10,025 nucleotides of DNA from an uncultured Eubacteriales bacterium (GTDB lineage: Bacteria; Bacillota; Clostridia; Lachnospirales; Lachnospiraceae): NCBI GenBank assembly GCA_900321525.1, contig ONWL01000043.1, positions 1 through 10,025 of the forward strand. The letters run 5' to 3'. The number at the start of each line of letters is the position of its first letter. Position 1 is the first letter of the stretch. A program made the translations under genes and the position numbers. This document shows, piece by piece, positions 1 through 6,242 of the stretch. The notes beneath the pieces were generated by a model. The model was not told the DNA's origin. It worked only from the letters and a program-made list of their open reading frames with translations, and did no database searches.

Positions 1-5
1 TTCAT
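1..5 (-). CDS. Start of an unidentified gene running off the left edge
   Basis: On the minus strand an ATG at positions 5-3 follows a perfect AAGGAGG with a 5-base gap, which is the best translation start signal at this end. Only the start codon and two further bases are in the window, so the product cannot be named. Its Shine-Dalgarno overlaps the stop codon of the leader-peptide ORF and lies a few bases after the T-tract of an intrinsic terminator. The gene is therefore likely expressed only when transcription passes that terminator. Genes with this leader design are often for antibiotic resistance, transport or amino-acid metabolism, but nothing here decides among them. Confidence 0.6.
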
Positions 6-17
6 GAAAACCTCCTT

Positions 18-71
18 TTATGAAAAAAGACAGCAGGCGTTTGTAAAACGATGATCCCCAACGCCTGTCAT
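18..71 (-). CDS. 17-codon leader peptide ORF (upstream ORF)
   Basis: The minus strand reads ATG at 71 to TAA at 20-18 and encodes MTGVGDHRFTNACCLFS. A GGAG six bases before the ATG can serve as ribosome binding site. A good promoter places the RNA start near position 96, about 25 bases ahead. Both arms of the terminator hairpin and part of its T-tract lie inside this ORF, and its stop overlaps the ribosome binding site of the next gene. A ribosome on the small ORF would therefore control whether the terminator forms. This is inferred from layout only. The peptide has adjacent cysteines near its end and no run of one amino acid as in his or trp leaders. I do not recognise it as a published leader. 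Confidence 0.55.
   Translation of the reverse strand: MTGVGDHRFTNACCLFS
23..69 (-). terminator. Intrinsic terminator acting as leader attenuator
   Basis: Arms 60-69 and 29-41 pair on the minus strand through GGCGTT/AACGCC plus an outer GACA/TGTC segment separated by a small bulge. Six T (A at 23-28 on the plus strand) follow directly. This is a classic rho-independent shape. It sits between a promoter at 103-131 and a start codon at position 5, so it would stop RNA before the downstream gene rather than after one. It could also end read-through from the pseudouridine synthase gene. Confidence 0.7.
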
Positions 72-102
72 CTCCCTCTCCACTTTGTAAACAGACAAGT
101 CT

Positions 103-131
103 AGTATACATGGAAAACCAGCTTCTGGCAA
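103..131 (-). promoter_or_regulatory. Sigma-A type promoter for the leader and left-edge gene
   Basis: On the minus strand, -35 TTGCCA (126-131, 5 of 6 to consensus) and -10 TATACT (103-108, 5 of 6) are separated by exactly 17 bases. The expected RNA start near position 96 gives a leader of about 90 bases that includes the small ORF and the terminator. It lies just after the stop codon of the upstream pseudouridine synthase gene. Confidence 0.65.
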
Positions 132-148
132 TGACTGTTTTTTGTGGA

Positions 149-1036
149 CTAGGACAGGAAAATGGATGTCATGTCCGAAGGCAACGGTGCCAGGAAAGAC
201 AGGTTTTGTCCGGTCATTGGATGGGGAAATTCCAGTCCAAAGGAATGGAGTGCCTGTCTGGAGATCACAGAATAATCCGGATAGTACAGAAAGTCTCCCG
301 GAATGGGGTGTCCTATATACTGCATATGAACCCGGATCTGGTGTGTTCTTCCTGTTTCCAATACCACCTGCACCAGTGTATATCCATTCTGGTATTCCAG
401 CGCCTCATAGTGTGTCACTGCCTGTTCCCCACGGGCAAAGTCCACACATCTGCTGATGACAGAATCCGAAGTCCGGGCAATGGGGGCACAGATGGTGCCG
501 CTGCCGGATAAGTGTCCGGTGACCACTGCCAGATAGGTGCGGTGCAGCATACGCTTGGCTGCCATATCATAGAGGATACAGGCAGACAGGGAGTGTTTGG
601 CTATAATCACCAGACCGGTGGTGTCCCGGTCTAACCGGTTGATGATACGGAATGTAAAAGGCTGGCCGGAACAGGCAAAATAATGCACCAGACCATTGGC
701 CAGTGTATTGTCATAGTTGCCAATGGAAGGATGCACCGGCAGATTGGATGGTTTGTTGAGTACCATCAGGTCTGTGTCTTCATAGAGAATGTTAAGGGGC
801 ATGGGAACTGGCAGAATATGGGAAGAATCTCTTTCTTCCATCACTCGTACCTGTAACACCTCACCAGCTTCCATGATATGATTGGTATAGACCGTCTTTC
901 CGGCAATCTGCAATCCGTCCGGTGTCCGGCGAAGTCTGGAAATCAGCTTGCCGGAGTAATGATGTTCTTTTAAAAAAACGTGAAGGGGTTTTCCCTCATC
1001 AAAAAGAGAAGCCCGGTATAAAAAAGTATGTTCCAT
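149..1036 (-). CDS. RluA-family RNA pseudouridine synthase
   Basis: The 295-residue protein converts chosen uridines to pseudouridine in rRNA or tRNA, in the cytoplasm. The family signature NRLDRDTTG contains the catalytic Asp136, and GRTHQIRVH (229-237) is the conserved C-terminal motif. The stretch ILYEDTDLMVLNKPSNLPVHPS (from 83) is typical of the start of the catalytic domain. Residues 1 to about 70 look like the S4-like N-terminal region. The start at 1036 is chosen because AGGAGG lies 11 bases ahead (1048-1053); an in-frame ATG at 1072 has no ribosome binding site. A promoter sits at 1088-1116. No terminator is seen before the next promoter at 103-131. The exact target (RluC-, RluD- or other-like) cannot be read from sequence alone. 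Confidence 0.93.
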   Translation of the reverse strand: MEHTFLYRASLFDEGKPLHVFLKEHHYSGKLISRLRRTPDGLQIAGKTVYTNHIMEAGEVLQVRVMEERDSSHILPVPMPLNILYEDTDLMVLNKPSNLPVHPSIGNYDNTLANGLVHYFACSGQPFTFRIINRLDRDTTGLVIIAKHSLSACILYDMAAKRMLHRTYLAVVTGHLSGSGTICAPIARTSDSVISRCVDFARGEQAVTHYEALEYQNGYTLVQVVLETGRTHQIRVHMQYIGHPIPGDFLYYPDYSVISRQALHSFGLEFPHPMTGQNLSFLAPLPSDMTSIFLS

Positions 1037-1087
1037 TTTGTGTCGTGCCTCCTGCTGCAGCGGTATGTACACATGTAACTGTATGTT

Positions 1088-1116
1088 AGTATAGCACAGG
1101 ATGGCTTGACAGGCAA
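1088..1116 (-). promoter_or_regulatory. Promoter of the pseudouridine synthase gene
   Basis: On the minus strand, -35 TTGCCT (1111-1116) and extended -10 TGCTATACT (TATACT at 1088-1093) are 17 bases apart. The RNA start would be near 1081, some 45 bases before the chosen ATG, which supports the start at 1036 rather than 1072. Confidence 0.6.
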
Positions 1117-1172
1117 ATCAAGATGGAATAGGTTGTGGTCAATAGAAGCGTTGTCTGGAAATGTGGTTTTAC

Positions 1173-1201
1173 TGGTCAAACAGCCAGTGCTGTGGTATGA
1201 T
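1173..1201 (+). promoter_or_regulatory. Possible promoter of the radical SAM pair
   Basis: TGGTCA (1173-1178, 4 of 6) and TATGAT (1196-1201, 5 of 6) have a 17-base spacer. The resulting leader of about 110 bases would contain the repeat fragment at 1232-1286. A perfect TTGACA at 1106 has no matching -10, so this site is preferred. Confidence 0.4.
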
Positions 1202-1231
1202 AAGATTATTGAGCACACGTACTGGTTTTAG

Positions 1232-1286
1232 AAATTTCTGATGTACAGGCTGTTTTTTGTTTGCTTAAAGAGTTTCACAATGGTCT
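1232..1286 (+). repeat. Solo end copy of the dispersed inverted-repeat element
   Basis: This 55-base stretch matches 6069-6123 at 50 of 55 positions by direct reading. The match starts abruptly at AAATTTCTG and ends exactly where the right terminal inverted repeat of the large element ends. No left end and no internal repeats are found nearby, so it is a fragment or solo end. It lies in the leader of the COG1313 gene, ending 33 bases before its start codon. Confidence 0.75.
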
Positions 1287-1319
1287 AAGTATGTATACCA
1301 AGAAAAGGAGGAAGTCTGT

Positions 1320-2249
1320 ATGTCATGGGACAAACTATATGAAAACTGCAAACTGTGTCCAAGGGCATGCGGTGTAAACCGTCTGGCAGGGCAGGTGGGT
1401 TTCTGCGGACAGACAGCAGAACTTTTGATTGCCAGAGCGGCCCTTCATATGTGGGAGGAACCTTGTATTTCCGGCAGTGCAGGCTCTGGCGCCGTGTTTT
1501 TCAATGGATGTTCCTTAGGGTGTATTTATTGCCAGAACTATGAAATTTCCGGTACCGGGATGCAGGCACTACGGGAAGATCATGGACGGAATGTGACGAG
1601 GGAACATCTGGTGACCTTATTTTTGGAATTACAGGAGCAGGGAGCTGCCAATATCAATCTGGTAACAGCCACCCAGTTTCTGCCTCATATCGTATGGGCC
1701 ATTCCAAAGGCCAGGGAGGCAGGATTGACCATTCCCATCGTATACAATACAAGTGGGTATGAGACAGCAGCCCAGCTGAGGCAGTTGACAGGTTTGGTAG
1801 ACTGTTATCTGCCGGATTTCAAATATATGAATGGGGACATTGCAAGACAGTATTCCAAAGCAGCAGATTATCCACAACAGGTCAAGGAAGCTTTGGCAGA
1901 GATGGTGGGACAGACCGGACCGGCGGTGTTTGATGAAAAGGGAATGCTTCAAAAAGGAGTCATTGTCCGGCATCTGGTACTGCCAGGACAAAAGGAACAG
2001 GCAAAGGAGATCATCCGTTACCTGCATGAAACCTACGGTGATCAGATTTGGCTCAGTATTTTAAACCAGTATACCCCTATGCCGGCAGTACAAGGGGATC
2101 CGGTATTGAAGAGAAAGCTGACCACCTATGAGTATGAGCAGGTCATTGCCTATGCCCTGGAACTGGGGGTAGAGCAGGCATACCGACAGGAAGGCAATGC
2201 GGCAGCAGAAAGTTTTATTCCTTCATTTCATGGAGAAGGAGTGGAGTAG
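1320..2249 (+). CDS. PflX-like radical SAM protein (COG1313)
   Basis: The 309-residue protein carries the radical SAM cluster motif CSLGCIYC (Cys64, Cys68, Cys71), which binds a 4Fe-4S cluster that cleaves S-adenosylmethionine. Ahead of it are four more cysteines (10, 13, 17, 29) in the pattern CxxCPRxCxVNRxxGxxGxC, which marks the COG1313 family, often annotated as putative pyruvate formate-lyase activating protein. The true substrate of this family is not established, and no glycyl-radical enzyme gene is visible here, so an activase role is only a label. AGGAGG at 1306-1311 sits 8 bases before the ATG. The next gene starts 106 bases on, on the same strand with no terminator between, so the two are probably co-transcribed. 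The length is usual for the family. Confidence 0.9.
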   Translation: MSWDKLYENCKLCPRACGVNRLAGQVGFCGQTAELLIARAALHMWEEPCISGSAGSGAVFFNGCSLGCIYCQNYEISGTGMQALREDHGRNVTREHLVTLFLELQEQGAANINLVTATQFLPHIVWAIPKAREAGLTIPIVYNTSGYETAAQLRQLTGLVDCYLPDFKYMNGDIARQYSKAADYPQQVKEALAEMVGQTGPAVFDEKGMLQKGVIVRHLVLPGQKEQAKEIIRYLHETYGDQIWLSILNQYTPMPAVQGDPVLKRKLTTYEYEQVIAYALELGVEQAYRQEGNAAAESFIPSFHGEGVE

Positions 2250-2355
2250 GATCCCACAGGTGGATGAGAAGTACTCTGGAACGACTTGGGTGACAGGTTG
2301 TTGTGCATTGGAATGAAACAAAAGCGCAGGTACAAGGAAGCAGGAGAAGGAGAGT

Positions 2356-4404
2356 ATGAAGAACACATTTTTACCAATTAACAGGGCAGAGATGGAGGAG
2401 AGAGGCTGGGAACAGGTGGATTTTGTCTATGTCAGCGGAGATGCCTATGTGGATCATCCTTCTTTTGGTCCGGCGATTATTACAAGAATACTAGAAGCAC
2501 ATGGATATAAGGTGGCATTTCTGGCACAGCCGGATTGGAAGGACAATCGGGTGATCACCCAGTTTGGCAGACCCAGACTAGGCTTTTTGGTGTGCGGCGG
2601 AAATATGGATTCTATGGTCAATCATTATTCCGTGTCCAAAAAACGCCGTCAGTCAGATGCCTATACACCGGGTGGGGTCATTGGAAAACGACCGGATTAT
2701 GCCACCATTGTATATGGCAATTATATCCGACGGATTTATAAGGATGTGCCCATTATCATTGGGGGAATCGAAGCCAGTTTGCGGCGGCTTGCCCACTATG
2801 ATTACTGGTCTGACAGTATGAAGCGTTCTATTTTGATTGAGTCACAGGCAGATCTGATTTCCTACGGCATGGGAGAATTGTCTATTGTGGAGATTGCAGA
2901 GGCATTGGATAGCGGCATTCCGGTGCAGGATATTACCTTTGTGAATGGGACTGTATATAAGACCAGGCATCTGGAGGATGTGTACGATTATCAGCTGCTG
3001 CCTTCTTATGATGCCTTGTGTGCAGATCGGTTGGAATATGCCAGAAGTTATTACATCCAGTATGGCAATACAGACCCCTTTACCGGAAAGCGGATGGTGG
3101 AGCCATATGGAGAGCATTTGTATGTGGTGCAAAATCCACCGGCCAGACCGTTGACAGAGTCGGAGATGGATGCCATTTATGATCTGCCCTATCAAAAGAC
3201 CTGGCATCCCTGTTATGACGAAGCAGGAGGGATTCCGGCTATTTCCGAGGTGAAATTCAGTCTCATTCACAACAGAGGTTGTTTTGGGGCATGCAGCTTC
3301 TGTGCGTTGACCTTCCACCAGGGGAGAATCATCCAGACAAGAAGCGAAGAATCTTTGTTAAGAGAGGCCGAGGCCATGACATTAGAGCCGGATTTCAAAG
3401 GATACATCCATGATGTAGGCGGTCCCACTGCCAACTTCCGTCATCCTGCCTGCAAAAAGCAGCTGACCAAGGGGGCATGTTCCCACAGGCAGTGTCTGTT
3501 TCCAAAACCATGTCCCAACCTGAATGCAGATCACAGTGATTATATCCGCTTGCTGCGAAAACTGCGGGAGATTCCGGGGGTGAAGAAAGTGTTCATCCGT
3601 TCCGGTATTCGATTTGATTATCTTCTGGCAGACAAAGACCAGACCTTCATTCGGGAACTTTGTGAATATCATGTCAGCGGACAGCTGAAAGTGGCTCCGG
3701 AGCATGTGGCAGATGCAGTGCTTTCTAAGATGGGCAAGCCGGAAAATGCGGTTTATCAGAAATTTATTGAAAAGTACAACCGTACCAATCAGAAGCTGGG
3801 TAAGAAACAGTATCTGGTGCCTTATCTAATGTCTTCCCATCCTGGTTCTTCTCTGAAAGAAGCCATTGCATTGGCAGAGTATCTGCGGGATTTGGGGTAT
3901 ATGCCGGAGCAGGTACAGGACTTTTATCCCACACCGTCTACCTTGTCTACCTGTATGTATTATACAAAAGTAGATCCACGCACCATGGAACCGGTACATG
4001 TGACCACTGATCCCCATGAGAAGGCCATGCAGCGCGCTCTGATTCAGTATCGGAACCCGAAGAATTATGCACTGGTGGAAGAAGCACTGCGAAAAGCAGG
4101 AAGAGAAGATCTGATCGGGTACGACAAACATTGTCTCATTCGCCCCAGAACCCATGGGGGACAGAGGAAAGATGGTATGTATGGGGCAGGAAAAGAAGAG
4201 AAACGAAAACAGGGTCAATCTGGCGCAGTTGGCAGGAAACATGGAAAAACTGTGACCGGTCAAAATGTAGACCGGACAAACACACGTCCGTCAAAGCATG
4301 GAGGCGGTGGGGCAGGGAAGACTCGTACGGTTTCAAAAAACATCAAAAACAGTGGAAGAACCACCGGAAAACAGACAGGAAACAGGAGATCGTCTCATAA
4401 ATAA
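2356..4404 (+). CDS. YgiQ-family radical SAM protein
   Basis: The 682-residue protein begins with the family hallmark FLPINRAEMEERGW...DFVYVSGDAYVDHPSFG, a B12-binding-like N-terminal region. The radical SAM motif CFGACSFC follows (Cys309, Cys313, Cys316). The long C-terminal half with QVQDFYPTPST is also typical of YgiQ (UPF0313). The biochemical reaction of the family is unknown. The conserved core ends near CLIRPRTHGG (593-602). The last 80 residues form a Lys/Arg/Gly/Ser/Thr-rich, low-complexity tail, likely disordered and perhaps RNA-binding. The ribosome binding site is GGAGAAGGAGAG just before the ATG. The gene follows a COG1313 radical SAM gene and ends at a strong hairpin shared with the convergent dUTPase gene. 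Confidence 0.94.
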   Translation: MKNTFLPINRAEMEERGWEQVDFVYVSGDAYVDHPSFGPAIITRILEAHGYKVAFLAQPDWKDNRVITQFGRPRLGFLVCGGNMDSMVNHYSVSKKRRQSDAYTPGGVIGKRPDYATIVYGNYIRRIYKDVPIIIGGIEASLRRLAHYDYWSDSMKRSILIESQADLISYGMGELSIVEIAEALDSGIPVQDITFVNGTVYKTRHLEDVYDYQLLPSYDALCADRLEYARSYYIQYGNTDPFTGKRMVEPYGEHLYVVQNPPARPLTESEMDAIYDLPYQKTWHPCYDEAGGIPAISEVKFSLIHNRGCFGACSFCALTFHQGRIIQTRSEESLLREAEAMTLEPDFKGYIHDVGGPTANFRHPACKKQLTKGACSHRQCLFPKPCPNLNADHSDYIRLLRKLREIPGVKKVFIRSGIRFDYLLADKDQTFIRELCEYHVSGQLKVAPEHVADAVLSKMGKPENAVYQKFIEKYNRTNQKLGKKQYLVPYLMSSHPGSSLKEAIALAEYLRDLGYMPEQVQDFYPTPSTLSTCMYYTKVDPRTMEPVHVTTDPHEKAMQRALIQYRNPKNYALVEEALRKAGREDLIGYDKHCLIRPRTHGGQRKDGMYGAGKEEKRKQGQSGAVGRKHGKTVTGQNVDRTNTRPSKHGGGGAGKTRTVSKNIKNSGRTTGKQTGNRRSSHK

Positions 4405-4408
4405 ATAA

Positions 4409-4443
4409 CACCCGGTTACAGGATGTGATTCTGTAACCGGGTG
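4409..4443. terminator. Bidirectional hairpin terminator between ygiQ-like and dUTPase genes
   Basis: Perfect 13-bp arms CACCCGGTTACAG (4409-4421) and CTGTAACCGGGTG (4431-4443) enclose a 9-base loop. On the minus strand the stem is followed by TTATTTATTTATG, which is T-rich and suits the dUTPase gene. The plus side is followed by AAAGG and is weaker for YgiQ. Confidence 0.75.
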
Positions 4444-4467
4444 AAAGGATATAAAGGTAAAAATAAG

Positions 4468-4902
4468 TTACTGTTTTCCTGTGCTGCCGAAACCGCCTCT
4501 GTCCGTATTGCCTAAGTGGTCGCATGCCGTAAAGGAGAGGGCAGGTTGATGTTCCATCAAACGAAACTGGCAGATACGGTCATTCACATGAATGACCGTG
4601 TCTCTCATGGCAATGACCGGCATAAACCACTGGTCATTGTCGCCGCAGTAGCTTTCATCTACCACACCCATGTGGTTGGTCTGAAGGATGCCAAAGTTTT
4701 TATAAGTAGAGCTGCGTGGTACAATATGTGCTTCATATCCGGCAGGCAATTCCATCGCAATGCCAAGGGGAATCAGTTTGAATTCCCCTTGTTTTAATGT
4801 GGTCTCTTCTGCACACCGCAGGTCGATCCAGTCAGACTTTCCGTCAATGTAACGGAGCTTTTCGATTTCATCAGATAAATAACGTACTTTGATTTCTAAC
4901 AT
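4468..4902 (-). CDS. dut: dUTP diphosphatase (trimeric dUTPase family)
   Basis: The 144-residue protein hydrolyses dUTP to dUMP and pyrophosphate, keeping uracil out of DNA and supplying dUMP for thymidylate synthesis. The five family motifs are readable: DLRCAE (27-32), PRSSTYKNFGI (62-72), GVVDESYCGDNDQW (79-92) with the likely catalytic Asp82 and the base-stacking Tyr85, RICQFRL, and the C-terminal RGGFGSTGK (135-143) that closes over the substrate. The start at 4902 has GGAAAGGA 8 bases ahead. Upstream in-frame ATGs (4911 and 5004) would overlap the ribosome binding site or add an unrelated tail. The gene follows the ThyX-like gene on the same strand after 124 bases. A dCTP deaminase activity is a less likely reading. 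Confidence 0.92.
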   Translation of the reverse strand: MLEIKVRYLSDEIEKLRYIDGKSDWIDLRCAEETTLKQGEFKLIPLGIAMELPAGYEAHIVPRSSTYKNFGILQTNHMGVVDESYCGDNDQWFMPVIAMRDTVIHVNDRICQFRLMEHQPALSFTACDHLGNTDRGGFGSTGKQ

Positions 4903-5026
4903 AAGTGTCATCCTTTCCAAATTTATGCAACACACAGGCAATGAGAAATGCTTTGGTTGAAGGAAAACCAACCTGCATAGGAAAAATTTTTTCTGGTTTC
5001 GCAAGTGCCTGTTTTGTCAAATTTTT

Positions 5027-5641
5027 CTAAAATGTAATCAACTCTTCTGCATAAGGCAGTGTCTCAATCCAATCACAGAAGGTATGCCATTCTGCCAGCT
5101 TATGATTGCGTCTGGCATGATAAATATTCATCAGTGTTTCGTAATTTAAAGTGCAGGTACGCATCTGGTTGTAACTGCTTGGCAGCAGCTGGATCATGTC
5201 ATACCAGTCCTCTTTGGATTTGGTTTCTAAATAACGCAGACGGATCTGCTCTAACTGTGTCACCACAGTCTCCATAAATGCCTTTGTAGCAGCGGTCATA
5301 TGGTCGTGGCTGAAATCCTCCATGGAAAAAGGCTTGCTATGAATTTTGTGCATGGTACTGGTAGAGTTGGCTACTGTGGCAACTTTATAAGTGTCATATT
5401 CTTTCCACCAGTACAGTGGGGCAGTCACGTCCACTGATACAAAAATCATGCGCATATATTTTCTGTGATCACTGCCAGCCTTTGCCAGACGGCTGGCCAG
5501 ACTCAGGTCATTGGGACCTAATATGTAAGAACCGTCCTCTCCATAGCTGCTGTCCATACGGTCCCAGCTGTTCATGGGGTTTCGGGCACCACGAATGGCA
5601 TTTTCCAGATTCATCACCTGACTACGTTCGATTCGTAACAT
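5027..5641 (-). CDS. Divergent ThyX-like (flavin-dependent thymidylate synthase-like) protein
   Basis: The 204-residue protein has no textbook signature but resembles ThyX in layout. The segment YKVATVANSTS (85-95) lines up with the ThyX motif RHRxxSxNExS, keeping Asn92 and Ser95 while RHR is replaced by YKV. Further on, TLNYETLMNIYHARRNHKLAEW (164-185) resembles the ThyX stretch TxNxRxLxxFxxxRxxxxAQxE. There is no signal peptide or membrane segment. AAGGAG lies 10 bases before the chosen ATG at 5641; an internal ATG (residue 10) lacks one. The neighbouring dUTPase makes dUMP, the ThyX substrate, which supports a nucleotide role. From memory, similar proteins occur in Clostridia and their phages as hypothetical proteins. 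Assignment to ThyX is inference; an inactive or altered enzyme is possible. Confidence 0.55.
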   Translation of the reverse strand: MLRIERSQVMNLENAIRGARNPMNSWDRMDSSYGEDGSYILGPNDLSLASRLAKAGSDHRKYMRMIFVSVDVTAPLYWWKEYDTYKVATVANSTSTMHKIHSKPFSMEDFSHDHMTAATKAFMETVVTQLEQIRLRYLETKSKEDWYDMIQLLPSSYNQMRTCTLNYETLMNIYHARRNHKLAEWHTFCDWIETLPYAEELITF

Positions 5642-5754
5642 CTTCTGTGTTCTCCTTTCAGATGGATTTTCAATTAGGCAATTGCGAAACTATGATACCG
5701 AACGCCTTTTGCTGAAATTTATATTTATAGGACATATATGTATCTATACGTACT

Positions 5755-5862
5755 GTCTGCGTACGCAATATGTCTTTCAAAGATACGCAATTGCCTTCTT
5801 GAAGTGCCGTCTGCGTACGCAATATGTTTTTTTCAGGCACGCTTTCGTCTTCAAATCATTCG
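5755..5862. repeat. Two 54-base direct repeats
   Basis: An identical 19-base core GTCTGCGTACGCAATATGT occurs at 5755-5773 and 5809-5827, exactly 54 bases apart, with the palindrome GCGTACGC inside. The rest of each unit is diverged but still alignable. The period is a multiple of three, which makes an apparent reading frame with repeated RTQYVF segments; I do not regard that frame as coding. Confidence 0.75.
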
Positions 5863-5933
5863 TAAGAATGATTAAAACAGTAACGGATACTAATCTTTTT
5901 GTTCGCTATGCGCTCCAAAAAGCAAGTACCGAC

Positions 5934-6056
5934 GTTTTCAAGAGCCTTCAAAAAACATATCTGCCTCCCTTGTCGGCACTAATGAAAGTTTTCAAGCGTT
6001 CTTTTGAAAGCCATATTTGCTTTACTTGTCATTACATAAATAGACTTTGTTTTCAA
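5934..6056. repeat. Second set of diverged 54-61-base repeats
   Basis: GTTTTCAAG recurs at 5934 and 5988 (54 bases apart), and GTTTTCAA again at 6049. CTTGTC boxes precede the second and third copies, and ACATATCTGC / CCATATTTGC match between the first two units. Identity is low but the spacing is the same 54 bases as in the neighbouring repeat pair. Confidence 0.5.
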
Positions 6057-6195
6057 CCTGATAAATATAAATTTCTGATGTACAGGCTGTTTTTGGTCTG
6101 CTTAAAGAGTTTCGCAATTGCCTGGGACTTTTCAATCAGGGTTTATCATAACATGAATTGGGCGGTTTGAAAAGGTGGCAGGGGAAAGAAGTTTG

Positions 6196-6204
6196 TGTTA
6201 TGAT
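6196..6204 (+). promoter_or_regulatory. Possible extended -10 of the HD-domain gene
   Basis: TGTTATGAT is an extended -10 (TATGAT at 6199-6204) about 40 bases before the ATG. No good -35 lies 16-18 bases ahead, so the call rests on the TG extension alone. Confidence 0.35.
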
Positions 6205-6242
6205 GGAAGAAAGGCGAAGAAAAAGATAGAAAGGAAATCACT

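Larger units (their letters stand above)
5676..6123. mobile_element. 448-bp inverted-repeat-bounded element, MITE-like, no transposase
   Basis: The ends are perfect 16-base inverted repeats, AGGCAATTGCGAAACT (5676-5691) and its complement (6108-6123). A second perfect 15-base inverted pair lies inside (5714-5728 and 6061-6075). The inner part holds imperfect 54-base direct repeats. The core CGCAATTGCCT of the end repeat appears a third time at 5786-5796. Together with the surrounding bases this accounts for the gene-free stretch 5642-6242. A second copy of the right end lies at 1232-1286. The size, inverted ends and lack of a credible gene fit a non-autonomous element. TTTTCAAT occurs on both sides (5667-5674, 6129-6136) but at unequal distance from the ends, so a target duplication is not proven. 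Confidence 0.55.

Noticed and set aside
110..511. 133-codon plus-strand open frame
   Set aside because: It lies opposite the pseudouridine synthase gene, which has clear family motifs, and has no domain or ribosome binding site of its own.
1106..1111. Perfect TTGACA on the plus strand as a -35 for the radical SAM genes
   Set aside because: At 16-18 bases only TAGGTT-like sequences occur, a poor -10; the TGGTCA / TATGAT pair downstream fits better.
5755..5862. Repeat pair considered as a CRISPR remnant
   Set aside because: Only two identical cores are present, the intervening sequences are related to each other rather than unique spacers, and no cas gene is in the window.
5667..6136. TTTTCAAT on both sides of the element as a target-site duplication
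   Set aside because: The copies are 1 and 5 bases from the respective ends, so they do not fit a clean duplication, and an A/T-rich 8-mer can occur by chance.
5682..6170. 162-codon open frame inside the repeat element, with RTQYVF repeats
   Set aside because: It has no ribosome binding site, begins inside the terminal inverted repeat, is rich in Phe, Tyr and Cys with no domain, and its repeated peptides arise from the 54-base DNA repeats.
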